Positions 11,590 to 23,211 of a stretch of DNA of 64,000 nt are shown here, piece after piece. The translations under genes and the position numbers were made by a program. The notes below the pieces were generated by a model. That model searched no databases, had not been told where the DNA came from, and saw only the letters and a list, made by a program, of their open reading frames with translations. The stretch covers positions 46,076,594 through 46,140,593 of the forward strand of contig NC_059358.1 in assembly GCF_019703515.2 (NCBI RefSeq). The letters run 5' to 3'. The number at the start of each line of letters is the position of its first letter. The first letter of the stretch is position 1. Source of the DNA: Myxocyprinus asiaticus (taxonomy: Eukaryota; Chordata; Actinopteri; Cypriniformes; Catostomidae).

Positions 11590-12005
11590 GTATTTACATT
11601 TTACATTTACATTTATTCATTTGGCAGACACTTTTATCCAAAGTGACTTACAAAAGAGGAACACATAAGTGAATCATCTTAAGGAGACAGTGGTACAAAA
11701 AGTGCCATATTACAAAGTTTCACTAACATCAGAATAGCATTCAAAACAGACTAAAGTACAAGGAATTTGTTTTTCTTTTTTTTTAGTGACTCATGGAAAA
11801 GATGTGTTTTTATCCGTTTTAGGAAGACAGAAAGTGAGTCAGCTTCACGGATGGATTTGGGAAGTTCATTCCACCAATGTGGTATGATGAAGCCGAAAGT
11901 CCTTGAAAGTGTTTTGGTGCCACTTTGTGTTGGTACAACAAGGTGACGTACCTTAGCTGACCGCAGGCTTCTAGTGGGTGCATATGCCGCTTCCTCATCA
12001 GCATT
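11590..12005 (-). mobile_element. 5'-truncated LINE: reverse-transcriptase tail and 3' region
   Basis: Minus frame 12140-11751 contains, in its last third, FGFIIPHWWNELPKSIREAD followed by SLSVFLKRIKTHLFHESL. This matches the C-terminal tail typical of CR1/L2/Rex-type LINE ORF2 proteins (hydrophobic, W-N-L-P, S-x-x-x-F-K-x-x-K-T-H-L-F). The catalytic domains are absent. Downstream on the same strand (11590-11650) lies ctttggataaaagtgtctgccaaatg, a tail motif shared by many fish SINEs and LINEs. The upstream 40 residues of the frame look unrelated. Confidence 0.65.
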
Positions 12006-13129
12006 CACGTCAAATATATACATGATGCTAACAAGCCGTACAGTGAAAAAAGCAGGACATGCCTTAATGCTACTTAGCACAAAGCTAGTCATGTGGGCGA
12101 CCAAACTATGGGTCGCGGAAGGTGAACAGCGCAAGAACAAATGTGACTTCAGTACACTGCAAATAAATGATGCTACACTTTAGCAATAAATAATACTCTA
12201 AAACAAGTGAAGCTCTGTTTATAGACACTAAAAACAATGATGGTTTTACACACACTGGACAAACAACTCTAAATCTAGCAGTGAATACCCTGGGACAAGT
12301 CAAAACAATGTAGCACACACACACCAACACACGTTTAAGCGATGCGAGTTCAAGCCAGTAAACAAACAGCACAAGTCTAGCAAGGAATACTGCTCTACAA
12401 CAAAGTAAAACAATGAAATAAACACACTTACACGCAACTACAGACTCCTGTAGATAAATCGCTTCTCCATGAAAATGTATGGGGTTAAACTTTGTAAAAA
12501 CTAAAAAAGACTTCATGGGTAGGTTTAGGTTTGGGTTATTGTGATAACATCATTTACACATGGTTTGTTTTTTTCTCTATGGGATTAAAAGTTCAAGTTT
12601 TTGAATGAGCCAACTCAGACTTCTTACGATTTCATCGTACAGTGTTCCAATAGTATCATCTTTGTGTGAGTGATGCTTCCATGTAGACCCCAACAAACTA
12701 TTCTCGAGTTTTACTTTTGACTATAAGCATAGGGTCATAAAGAGGTCCACACTGCAGCTTATTTTGACCAAGAACTGCCTACCTAGACATGAATAGACTC
12801 TCTGGCGACATGCAACACGACCAAGCACAGTTTGCTATATTTTCATGTGCCATTTAGGGGCATTAAAATGAAAACTGCCAAGACTCATTAAATTGTCTGC
12901 AAATCAGTATCTACAAAGAGTTGTACTGTATGGACAACTCTGAAGAAATAAGTATAAATATGTGTAGACTTTGTGATCAATAATTATCTGCATTCAAAAT
13001 TTATAAGAGCTGATTATTTCACAGTGTGTTTGCCTGCATGGTCTTATTTTGATTATGTTTAATAACCTGTAACATGTAAGGTCATGAAAAAAAGGTAATC
13101 ATTTATCAGGGTAAGATCATAAACTGTTT
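12006..13129. other. Unannotated stretch
   Basis: A 136-codon minus frame (12106-12516) is hydrophobic and low in complexity and resembles nothing I know. I treat it as chance. A short telomere-like gggtaggtttaggtttggg lies near 12515. Confidence 0.45.
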
Positions 13130-13212
13130 AAAGGGACCATGACATGGGGAATTAAAATTCCATTGATCTTTTCACATGTAAGCGTTCATTGTACTATAAA
13201 AACGTACTGTAA

Positions 13213-14346
13213 GGGGGTTTTTACACCTGGCCACTTCATGCTTTTTTACTGATCGGATTTTACTGCACGTTCCATTTACACTTGGCCACATCAATGTGTC
13301 TCCGCCAAACAGATATACAGTACTGTGCAAAAGTCTTAGGCACATAAGATGTTTCACAAAAGCATTTGTCTTAAGATGGTTATTTATATCTTCAGCTTTA
13401 GTGTGTCAATAGAACATATAAATGTTAGACTCCCTAACATTACTTTTGCAATTAGAAAAGATTAGAATAGAAGAACAGGGAGCCCTGTAACAGATGTCAT
13501 GGCCCCCACAAAGCCCCCCACTGAACATCGTGTCAGTCTGAGATTACATAAAGAGACAGAAGCAATTGAGACAGACTAAATAGATAGAAGAACTGTGGCG
13601 AATTCTCCAAGAAGCTTGGAACATCCTATCTGCCAACAACCAAGAAACACTGTGTCCAGGTGTACCTAGGAGAATTGGTGCTGTTTTAAAGGCAAAGGTG
13701 GTCATACCAAATATTGATTTAGCTTTTTTTATGTTTACTGGACTTTGTATGACATTAAGTGATAAATGATTTTAAGACATCCTCAATTCCCACACTAGAT
13801 GCAAATAGAACAGAGTTCACTTCAGTGATAATGCTAATGCAGGGCAGCAAATTTAAAAGATGTGATTTATTATTTGATTCCAAGTGACTTTGTCCGCGTA
13901 CAGGTATCTGTGTGTGTGTTTGCGTGCATGCTCTGTGTATTTTATCTGTTGGGGCTTCTCGTAATAAGGTGAGTCATATGCATCAGCTGCGATCATAATG
14001 TCAGTGTATAGTTTCAGTCTCTTTAGCATAAAAATGAAGTGCATCCTTTTCTTAATTTATAATTTTTTGCAAGATGCAAGCCCATGCAAATACTCTGTAA
14101 CAGCTGTTATGTTTTACGTTAGCCCCGTGATATCATAGCGCTGTTTGGGCAGAGTAAAGTTTACAAATGTGGCTTTAACAGCCAGATGCATTTACACTTG
14201 AGTTTCGAATGGAATGCATCTCAAACCACCTCTGGATTTATGTCCGTCTCAAATCCATCTTGGATGGCATTTACACTTGATCTGTTCATGATCAGATAGC
14301 AGTCTGATTAGCAAAAATGCATGAAGTGACCAGGTAGAAATACCCC
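13213..14346. mobile_element. Inserted MITE-like element with TAA target duplication
   Basis: The terminal inverted repeats are ggggtttttacacctggccacttcatgc at left and the inverse of gcatgaagtgaccaggtagaaatacccc at right, each about 28 bases. They are flanked by TAA at 13210-13212 and 14347-14349. A 3-bp TWA duplication and G-rich ends fit PIF/Harbinger. No transposase is visible. It contains the Tc1-like fragment at 13316-13781. Confidence 0.7.
13316..13781 (+). mobile_element. Second copy of the deleted Tc1-like element, 3'-truncated
   Basis: Closely follows the copy at 2241-2765 from its 5' terminal repeat (gtactgtgcaaaagtcttaggcac) to aagacatcctc and then stops, so the right terminal repeat is lost. 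It retains the same transposase C-terminal remnant (NNQETLCPGVPRRIGAVLK in one frame). Confidence 0.85.
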
Positions 14347-14663
14347 TAAGTTTCAAAACTCAAACCTTCCTCCTCACTGCAGAAATATCATTTGTTGAAA
14401 CCAAGCTGCCAAATCGACTTGTTCTCAACTTCCTCCACATTGTGCATCTGATCTGCTCCACAACAACCCATCAGTGCCTACTTTAACTTATTTCTTCCAT
14501 AGCCCCAGCCAGTTGTGGTGAGCAGTGAGATGGCAATCAGAACAGTTGGCATTTACTGTCAAGTCTTAAAGGAGAAGCAGCACCAACACAGAGCTCTTTT
14601 GACAGAGGGTCAGACTGAGGGTGAAAAATTATCATGTTTTACAAATGTATGACTTTTTTTGTG

Positions 14664-14681
14664 CAAAAAAAAAAAAAAAAA
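14664..14681. repeat. Poly(A) tract
   Basis: A run of about 17 adenines. Confidence 0.9.
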
Positions 14682-14866
14682 CTACTAATAATATAATTTA
14701 ACCTAAAAGGAAAATATTAAAATAGTCGTTAAAAAAGGCATGTCATGACCTATTTAAGCAAAAACCGATCGGCAAAAATAGATTTTTGCCCATTACCCCG
14801 ACTGTGCTCTTCATGTAAATACCCATTTATCCATTGTGTGAAGTGTTGTGTGCATGCCTGTTTTTA

Positions 14867-15721
14867 GTTCCCTTTCTGTCACTCACTCGATGTTGTGTCG
14901 ATGTAGTGACACTAGGAGTCGCCCTTGGGAGTCCCAAACACCTCTGATCTTTGAGAAAAGGCCAATGGGAATTGGCGAGTGGAATTTGCATGCCACTCCC
15001 TCAGACATACGGGTATAAAAGGAGCTGTCTTGCAACCACTCATTAAAATTTTTTCTTCGGAGCCGAGCGGTTGTGTTCAGCGAGCTGAATCCTCTGCCAT
15101 TCCATTCACCTCTAAAAAACTGTTGGATTTACGGTGCATTACAGGGGCTTCTCCCCCTCGTGCACCGGTGGAGTGCAGAGAATGCCTCTGGGCACTTCGA
15201 CAGTCTAAAAGAGTATATATTCTTGCGATAAAAGAGTATATTTTCCCTACTAAAAGATTGGCACTGACGGAGAGCGTCTTTTTAAAGATGCCTTTCTGTC
15301 TGTGTTTATTTCCTGGTTGCGGTCGTTACCTCTCTGCTTCCGATGGCCACGATCGCTGTCTTATGTGCTTGGGCACTGTTCACATAGGGTACGGTCGCCC
15401 AGTCGCAGGCCGACGCGGAGCTGGCGGCCATGCTTGCCTGGGCGGCTGCAAGCGTCGGGCTGGAGTGGAACCCTCCACTCCCCCCTGAACCCTCGCGGCT
15501 TGACGATTGGTTCCTGGGCTCATAGTGCCAATCACAGCCGCACCCCGCCCCGGTCCCTTTCTTCCCGGAGGTGCATGAGGAGCTCACAAGGTTGTGGCGG
15601 GCACCTTTCACTGCCCGGATGCGGTCTCTGAGCTCCTCCGCTCTCACTACCCTCGACGGTGGGGCTGCCAGGGGGTACTCAGCGATTCCCCAGGTGGATA
15701 AGTCAGTTGCGGTGCACCTGT
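14867..15721 (+). mobile_element. DIRS-like fragment: 5' terminal repeat, promoter and partial gag
   Basis: Starts with the terminal inverted repeat (gttccctttctgtcactcac), then TATAAAAG at 15014-15021, then gag. It ends inside gag where a Tc1-like element begins (about 15722). Confidence 0.85.
15120..15721 (+). pseudogene. DIRS gag-like protein, internally deleted and truncated
   Basis: The N-terminal Cys/His-rich part is clear in frame 14979-15488: MPFCLCLFPGCGRYLSASDG followed by HDRCLMCLG. Other copies share this C-x4-C...DGH-x2-C-x2-CLG-x2-H pattern. The sequence then jumps at about 15390 to the middle of gag (DWFLG, PVPFFPEVHEEL in another frame), so several hundred bases are missing. 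After VHEEL the family continues only to about 15721. Confidence 0.75.
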
Positions 15722-16036
15722 GCCTGCAAAATGCTCCTTGAAACAACCACACCATCTTTTTCCAGAGCAGCCTGTATTTCTCCTGAGGTTACCTGTGGGT
15801 TTTTCTTTGTATCCTGAACAATTCTTCTGGCAGTTGTGGCTGAAATCTTTCTTGGTCAATCTGACCTTGGCTTGGAATCAAGAGATCCCCGAATTGTCCA
15901 CTTATTAATATGTGATTGAACAGTACTGACTGGCATTTTCAAGGCTTTGGATATCTTTTTTTGATCCTTTTCCATCTTTATAAAGTTCCATTACCTTGTT
16001 ACGCAGGTCTTTTGACAGTTCTTTTCTGCTCCCCAT
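15722..16036 (-). pseudogene. Tc1-like transposase N-terminus (DNA-binding part)
   Basis: ATG at 16034-16036 opens MGSRKELSKDLRNKVMELYK, the helix-turn-helix start typical of Tc1-like transposases. A frameshift after KGSKK and TAA codons near 15905 break it. The downstream part (SFLVNLTL region, inverse) keeps family residues in other frames. This domain normally binds the terminal repeats. No DDE residues remain. Confidence 0.75.
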
Positions 16037-16412
16037 GGCTCAGTATCTAGCCTGCTCAGTGCATCCATGTGAGAGCTAACAAACTCGTTGACTATTTATA
16101 CACAGACACTAATTGCAATTTAAAAAGCCACAGTTGTGGGAAATTAACCTTTAATTGCCATTTAAAACTGTGTGTGTCACCTTGTGTGTCTGTAACAAGG
16201 CCAAACATCCATGGGTATGTAAACTTTTGATCAGGGCCATTTGGGTGATTTCTGTTACCATTATGATTTTAAAAGGAGCCACACAACTATGTGATAATAA
16301 ATGGCTTCATATGATCACTATCCTTAAATAAAAGACATTTTGCATGATCAGTCATATTTTCAAAATCAATGCCACAATTTCTGCCAGGGTATGCAAACCT
16401 TTGAGCACAACT
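15722..16412 (-). mobile_element. Tc1-like transposon, 5' half, fused to DIRS gag
   Basis: The right edge has the terminal motif gtgctcaaaggtttgcatacc (minus sense, 16386-16408), directly beside a GT/TA microsatellite. The minus strand then runs through an untranslated leader into the start of a transposase and ends abruptly at about 15722 in DIRS sequence. The catalytic half and the other terminal repeat are absent. Confidence 0.75.
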
Positions 16413-16425
16413 GTGTGTGTGTATG

Positions 16426-16476
<51 letters not shown>
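16413..16476. repeat. (GT)n(TA)n microsatellite
   Basis: A gtgtgtgtatgtata run followed by about 20 TA units to 16476. The open frames across it are IYIYIY artefacts. Confidence 0.9.
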
Positions 16477-16479
<3 letters not shown>

Positions 16480-17125
16480 GCACTAAAATAAAATGTTGCA
16501 GTATGGCAACGCTGTACCATACCGTAGAAGGCTACAGAGTGCAAGTGTCAAGTAGTATTCTGAGAGACATAACCACAGCGATGTATGTACTGTAGGTAAG
16601 GCAACATACTGACACAATGCCTTCATTAACGTATATCTCTGACAGTAGCTCTGTCTTCGATCACTAAGACTGTGTCTTTATGTGAGCATGTGTGTGGGTG
16701 ATGTATGATTTCAATGCAAACAGGTGGAGCAAACTCTGTTGTGTGAATGCGTGTCACATTGATTCTGTGAGTGATGACTCTACAAGGACTTTCATTTATT
16801 TCATTCACCCTGAAAAACAGAGCATTATTTGCAGACAGGCATCAAGCAGACCTGCTTCACTGGCTGTTGTGTTGAACAGTGAAGACACAACCGCTCAGAG
16901 ACAAAGAGTGTTTATATTTAATGAGAGAGATAGCAAACAAAAAATCAATATCAGTCTTAAAAGAGTTTAAGAATGATTTGAAGCATATTTTTTGAGGAAT
17001 TTTGAAATTCGTGCTCCTGATTCTGGGTGAAATGCCCACAGAGTGGCGCCAAAAATTAGTTGTATTTTTAGTTGTAAATGATGTAATATAGTCAACAGGA
17101 ATGCTTAATTTATTAACTCCACCCC
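16477..17125. other. Unannotated stretch
   Basis: Short open frames only; nothing recognised. Confidence 0.45.
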
Positions 17126-17372
17126 TTAAAACTACATTATGTAATTTTTTTTTTTTTTTTTTTAAATAACAAAATGTTACTAATGAGAGAGTGCAACAAA
17201 ATTCCATCTTTCAAACCATGTCTTTACCCAAATACACGTTGATAAACCTATAATAAAGATTTATATTTTAGAGCAATGGATTTTGCGGGAAATTGCATAC
17301 ATACGTCATTCGCCCGTGCGTGTTGACGTCATATCCACACACAGAGAAAATAAGATCCGGCTACTGTAGTGC

Positions 17373-17620
17373 ATGTGTGGGCACAACGAACAAGAAAAAT
17401 TCACCGTGGATCATTCAAAATGGCAAACCTCTGGGGGAATCACCGGTTGTAAAAACAAAGAAACCCGAACAGAGCAGAGTCTACAAGCTAAAAGGGAAAG
17501 TGACAGAGTCCGTAATAAAAACCGAATCAACATCGGCTTGGCTTTTCAGAGGTGGCAACAACTCGGAGATCTGAAAGGATTTAAAAGCGACCCAGAGATG
17601 GCTTTTTTCTTGCTCAACAG
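17373..17620 (+). CDS. Exon-like coding segment with 3' splice donor, within TTAA element
   Basis: One frame reads TEQSLQAKRESDRVRNKNRI, then NIGLAFQRWQQLGDLKGFKS, then DPEMAFFLLNR. The exon should end at 17620, since lncag/gtaagat at 17615-17626 is a near-perfect donor splitting the next codon. I have the impression that this N-terminal motif (basic stretch, then NIG.AFQRW..L.DLKGFK.D.E.A.FLL) recurs in many predicted fish proteins, but its function is unknown to me. It is unclear whether this is a captured host exon or part of the element's own gene. An upstream overlapping frame from 17293 is an alternative start in another frame. Confidence 0.5.
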
Positions 17621-17738
17621 GTAAGATATTTTATTGATATGGTTTATGTATAGTTGTGTAATCACACACACACATCTGTGTATGTAGTGAAATACAATAA
17701 TTATACTGTAATCGGTGCAGAACTTTTCACTTGCTAGC

Positions 17739-19124
17739 CAGCATGATCTCATGAGAACTCGTATGTACTCTTACGTAAAGTTTGGTTCTAGCAAACGTAC
17801 ATTCTCTTACGTTTGCATAGACACCAAAACTTACAATACTGACGTATTAAGAGCGTGTAAATGTCATCATTTTACTTTTGGATTGATTAATATTGAATAA
17901 TTCATTTCATTTATAATCAGTGAGTGATTAGTTAAATGCCATCACACTTATTAAATGCAGTTGACTTTATAATATGACATTTTAACATTTTAATTTTTCA
18001 TTCAGTTCTGTGTAATTTCTGTTGCCCTTCACAATGTTTTAAAGGATTGTATCACTTTAACCAAGGCTAACCTTTAAAATGTTAAAATGAATAAAAACTC
18101 TGTAATCGTTTAATCACTTATTAAACATTAAATTTTATTTTTGTTTGCCATGGGACACAAAAGGAGTTTTCAGAATTTGCCAAAAAAATTTTAAAAAAAG
18201 AAACCACAAAAACAACAATAAAATTAATCCATTCATTTGTTAGCTATAATCTAAATCTTCAGACTGCTTTTTGTGAAGAACACACCCAAATCTTTTATTC
18301 AGCGATCTCCGTCTCCATCTGCCGTCGCGCCCACTGTAACCATCAGCCCATTCTCAAATTCAAAAACTGCCACCTCAAAAAGCATTATGACCAGCAGTTT
18401 TACAGCAGTGATGTTGAATGCTCATTGGCTCTCAAGTGTCTCATGACCGTTTGCGACATACTGTACTCTGCGATGTATATGTTTGAATGAGAAATGACAG
18501 ATTTATAGATAGGAAAAGATTTACAGCGATTAATAATTTAAATTCTACTCTCCACCTCACACAATGCTATTGATTGCCATCAGGGAGCACACCGGATGCA
18601 GCGCATCGCCCTTTGGACTACTTCTGTACTGAATTTTGCCATTTTTATGAATACATTTTTGTGATTAAATGTATCTGCCTGTTATGTGTTTTAGACACTA
18701 AATAAATGGTTATGGTTAGGTTTAGGAGTAAGTGTGGGATTAGCGGCTGTAAAATATATATAAATGAATATATTTTAACAAAAATAATTGCTACTGTACA
18801 TTAATCTACTTGTTACATGTTTTTATATTGTTGAAAGGTGGTTATGTTTAGAGGTTGGGGTAGGGTTAAGGGATCTAAAATATATATAAAACAGTAAAAA
18901 TGCACAAATATATTTATAATCGATTTGTGTATTCAAATATAGTTGTAATGGATTTGTCAATATTTTACATTTCTAAAACTGTAAATACGTAAAAATGTTT
19001 ACGTTTTAGATGCTTTCAAATGTCCATATTGTACGTTTTAGTGTCTATTCAAACATAAAAACGTAAGTTTAATGTTACAAATATTAATGTACAAATAGCT
19101 ACATATATTAATGAGATCAGGCTG
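17739..19124. mobile_element. hAT-like non-autonomous element inside the TTAA element
   Basis: The ends are cagcatgatctcatgagaactcg at left and the inverse of atgagatcaggctg at right. Flanking TGCTAGC copies (17732-17738 and 19125-19131) form a 7-bp, possibly 8-bp with one mismatch, target duplication. CAG ends and an ~8-bp duplication fit hAT. No coding frame. Confidence 0.7.
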
Positions 19125-19725
19125 TGCTAGCACACATGTGTATTTTTCTTTATAACAGCAATAATTTATATAAAAAAAATACTTTAGTCCTAGGCTTGCC
19201 AAGGACACGTGAGTTTTGAAATGATGTTGACCACTGGTTGGTAACAATGACAATCTATAAATTAGTTACTGCAGTGGTCTATTTGGCCAGAATATCCTGC
19301 AGTTATAAAAACTTAACAACGTCTGACCTTATCAGACTAGCAAACGATATGTCTAATGTTAACGAACATTGCCTAATTTTTGTGATGTCATTTATTTCAA
19401 AACATCAATGTTTCCAATAAGTCAAAACAACAGCATATGATATGGCACCTACCTGCTCAGTTGACATGTTTTAGAATATCCATCTTTTCCTTTGTTTCGT
19501 TACTTATTTGTCCATTCGCTTCGATAAGATGTCCTGTATCCATGCGTATACCACTGCCTCGAACCACATTCATCCGCGCAGAGGAGCAGAGGTGAAGCAC
19601 AGCTTGCGTCATTACCAAAACAATGCTCTTCCACACGCATGCAGTTTTATTTTTCAACCGTTAGAGGGCCAAAAGTTACATAGTGTAGCTTTAACTGAAA
19701 CCCCATCTCTAAGCCTAACCATCAG

Positions 19726-21169
19726 CAGTGTTGGGCAAGCTACTCAAAACAATGTAGCTAGCTAAACTACCAACTAAGCTAAGCTAAAAGCTACACTTCG
19801 GAGAAAGTAGCAAATTGCACTGCAACGTACACGCCAAACATAGCTTGCTACATTTAAGCTACTTATTTATTTTTTTCATCCAGGTGCCCAGAGCATACTG
19901 TCATAGACAAAGCATCTAAAAAACTTATTCACATGATGTTTATCAAAGCCGTGGTACAGTATAGTGCGATACAGCATACAATTATACAGTATATAGTGCA
20001 ATATGAAATGCATGTGCATACAAAAACATGTAAATTCATATTTTTACATGCTACCTATATAAGCCCATGTGTTCAAAATGAAAAATCACTATTTTTACTT
20101 TTTATTTTTCATATTTATAAACATAATATTCTTTGCACATTCCTGTATAAAAACTCATACATACTATATACTATCTTATCTTGTAATTCTGTGTCTAGCT
20201 GTTGTATTTCTGTATGTACTAAAAGCTACTGATCAGAGGCCAAAATCCTTGTGTGTTTGAGCACATCTGGGAAATAACAATGTGATATCTGATGGTGTCA
20301 GTTGCTATTACCATGGTACTTTGATATAAAATTACCACATGTATGTACCATTCTGTATTTACATGGTGCTTCAAAGTACTGCAAAGAAAACCATGGTACT
20401 ACCATGGTAATTTGATATAAGGTTACCATATTCATATAGGCTTCTATTTTATTTACATGGTGCTTCAAGGTAATTCAAAGAATACAATGGTACTACCATG
20501 GTAATATGATACACAGTATGATCACCATATTCATATACCATTGTCTTAACATGGTCCAAAAAAACATGGTAATGCCATAGTACTTTTTTGATGTGTTTTC
20601 TTGTAGGCTACTAAATGTTTTGATACTCTTTTGGTGGTAAAATGTATTTTCCTGTAGTAGTCATTCATCAAGCTGCACACTAAATAAAGACCTTCTTCAT
20701 CACTGGCAAATGATAGGACACATTTGCAGGTTTGGTTTCCATTGATTGTAGATCCATTGCAACCAGCATTATTTTATTTTCCATGTTTTGTATTCCATTT
20801 GCATGTTGGTGAAGGCACGCACCTAATGATTCAGCAGAGCGCGTGTGAGCTTTCTGTGCCATTCAAAATGTAACCGCTTTGCTATCACGTGTGACCAATT
20901 CATTGTAAAGAACCGACTCAGATGAGCGATTCATTTGTGAATTGGACATCTTTAGTTTTGATCCAATACTGATGATAGTAAACACCGCTGTGATGTATGA
21001 TGTAGCGGTGTAGCTTTTGTCAAAGCTATGGCACAACCAAATAAAAAATATAGCTTCGCTATTGAAAAGCTACTTGATTTAAAAACTAGCGAAGCGACCA
21101 CCTCGCTACTCAGAAATGTAGTTAAGCTAATAGCTTCGCTATTTGTAGCGAAGCTACTGCCCATCAGTG
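19726..21169. mobile_element. hAT non-autonomous element, 1444 bp, perfect 8-bp target duplication
   Basis: Starts cagtgttgggcaagctact and ends with the inverse of cactgatgggcagtagct. ACCATCAG flanks it at 19718-19725 and 21170-21177. The sub-terminal regions are rich in agct/gctac words. No transposase frame is present; a short tandem repeat sits inside (20311-20580). A perfect 8-bp duplication makes the hAT assignment firm. Confidence 0.88.
20311..20580. repeat. Tandem repeat, ~93-bp period, ~2.8 copies
   Basis: Units start at ccatggta: 20311, 20402 and 20496. Each contains tgatat/tgata.a, taccatattcata and acatggtgcttcaa. It is rich in ccatgg palindromes. Confidence 0.75.
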
Positions 21170-22680
21170 ACCATCAGTGGAGTAAAAATGACATCTACAG
21201 AGCAAAAAAGCAACCTCTGAACCCCCATCACCACTGTTTATGTGAACGCAATTACTTCTTGCATTCCACAGGACCAAAACCAGTGTAAGGTTCTGTAGCG
21301 CCACAGAGAAAGGTAAACATATTTGAATTTCTGCCAGAATTTGGGATAGGAGATGCCGCTTGTTAGCAATTTGGGAAAATTGGGTCGATTTCAGGGTACT
21401 TGAGCATATGGAAGAAGCATGTTGATTTTTTGTGATCATGTTTATATATATATAATTTCAGCCTTTAAGAACTTTTTTTTCGCTCACACTTTTGGCACAA
21501 ATTTCTTACTGAAAAGAGTTTTGCAAGGGTGTGGTGGAAGGCAGGTCTACCTGCTTCCAGGAATCATGAGGTTTTCGTTGAACAGTTTACTCAGACCTGA
21601 TTGGTTTAACAACATAGCCATATGAAGAAGAAGCTGTCTGCAAAGCGCTGTTTAGGGCTGAAAAGATTAGTCGACGTTATCGACAATGTCAACAATAAAA
21701 AACTGTTGACAAACATTTTTGTTGTTGAATAGTCGTTTGATGTCATTTAACGTAACATGAGATCACATTAAACTCTAATGATGATCCGTGAGAGCAGCAC
21801 TTCAGCTGAGAGGAAGAATGACACAGCTCACAGTCCAGATGCACTCTAAACTTTACAAACAGCTTCAGGTGATGTAGATCGCAAAGCATGAGGGAATTAT
21901 ACAACAATACAAAGTAAGTAAATACAGAAGCACTCTCATTGTGGAATAAGTGGAGCCAGAGTGTCTTTAAAGGAAACACCCCGGCGTTACATCTTTAATG
22001 AAGTTATATTTAATGCGTTATAGCTTTATTAATGTTCCAATAATACGGAAGCAGATCATGTAAATAACTACAAACTCAAAAACTGGCATTTCTCTGTGCG
22101 GTCAGTGCCTCCGCTATGAGTTGCACGAATGTCCCGATCTAAGGGGGAGAGACTGAAACTGCACCGGGCTGAGGCACACTCTGTGGTGGGGAGACTCATC
22201 CCTCGAGCGCGCACGCTTAATGCAGCTAGATTATAACGTGATGGCTCGCGACTTATTGAATCATAATATATGTGTCACTGTGCATTTCTTATCATGAAGA
22301 AAATTGGCAATATGCAGCTTTATTAGTAAGAGAGAGGTTTTTTTTTAGTAGTCTTCGCCCCATTATACACTGAAACAAAATATGTTTTTTATTTGTTTGT
22401 TTTTTTTTGGCTTGTTTTCCAATATAAATATCTAAAAGTCCTTTAAAACAACATACGTTTCCTTCAGCAGCTATAATGCAGAAGAAAAAATTGTTATCTG
22501 AGAATATTGATAATATTAAAAATACAAATATTTTAAAATATCTAAAAATCCTTTGATTCATTCACCTGAGAAGCAGCATATAAGATATTGAAGATAAGAA
22601 TATTTTGTCTTTACTGCACTCGCAGAAGTATAACCAAGTGAAAAAATACACTTATATACAAAATACACTTATAATTAAGA

Positions 22681-23211
22681 TACACTATATGGCCAAAAGT
22701 TTGTGGACACCCCCTTCTAATTAACGAATTTGGTTACTCTATTAAATCCAGTAAAAAAAAATCTTAATGTTTCTTTATGTCATGGCTTGGGCTTTGTGTG
22801 CTTCCAAATTTGTGGCAACTGTTTGGGGATAGCCCTTTCTGTTCCAGCATGACAATGCCCCTGTGAACAAAGTGAGCTCCATAAAGAAATGGTTTACTGT
22901 GTATGATGTGGAAGAAATTGACTGCACAAAGCCCAGACATGAACCCCACTGACCACTTTTGGGGTGAACTGGAACAGCAACTGTAAGTCAGGCCCCATCG
23001 ACCAACATCAGTTCTTGACCTCACTGATAGCCTTGTGTCTGAATGAGAGCAAATCCCTGCAGCCATGTTACTACATACAGTATAGTGGAAAGCCTTCCCA
23101 AAAGAGTGGAAGCTGTTATTACAGCAAAGGGGGAAATTGATGCCTAAGGTTTTGAAATCATATGTTCATCAAGCACATATTGTGTCCACAAACTTTTGGC
23201 CATATAGTGTA
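22681..23211 (+). mobile_element. Tc1-like element, internally deleted
   Basis: The terminal repeats tacactatatggccaaaagtttgtggaca (left) and its inverse (right, 23183-23211) are bordered by TA. The hAT copy at 61 kb preserves the empty site (agaatgTAtctta), which fixes both boundaries. Confidence 0.92.
22785..23150 (+). pseudogene. Tc1-like transposase, C-terminal part
   Basis: Plus-strand reading gives PFLFQHDNAPVNKVSSIKKW, containing the second catalytic Asp (QHDNAP). The normal ...SPDLNPIEHLW... region survives as CTKPRHEPH with stops, and the end is VESLPKRVEAVITAKGG. Several TGA/TAA codons break it, and the N-terminal DNA-binding domains and first Asp are missing. Confidence 0.8.

Larger units (their letters stand above)
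13130..14755. mobile_element. Outer DNA transposon of a triple nest
   Basis: The ends are inverted: aagggaccatgacatg at left and catgtcatgacctatttaa at right. The element is split by an insertion at 13213-14346. Joining the two sides restores a continuous phrase, cgtactgtaa to gtttcaaaac. About 14350-14640 has no long open frame. It is non-autonomous; superfamily undetermined. Confidence 0.6.
17126..19694 (+). mobile_element. TTAA-flanked element carrying an exon-like sequence
   Basis: TTAA at 17126-17129 is followed by aactacattatgtaa. The inverse, ttacatagtgtagct, precedes TTAA at 19691-19694. TTAA target sites are typical of piggyBac and Kolobok elements. Inside are a coding exon with splice donor (17373-17620) and a later insertion (17739-19124). 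No transposase is visible. Excluding the insertion the element is about 1.2 kb. Confidence 0.7.

Noticed and set aside
12106..12516. 136-codon minus-strand open frame
   Set aside because: Hydrophobic, Val/Leu/Cys-rich product from (CA)-rich DNA with no known motif and no splice or promoter context.
16287..16595. Open frames with IYIYIY runs
   Set aside because: Translation of a (TA)n microsatellite.
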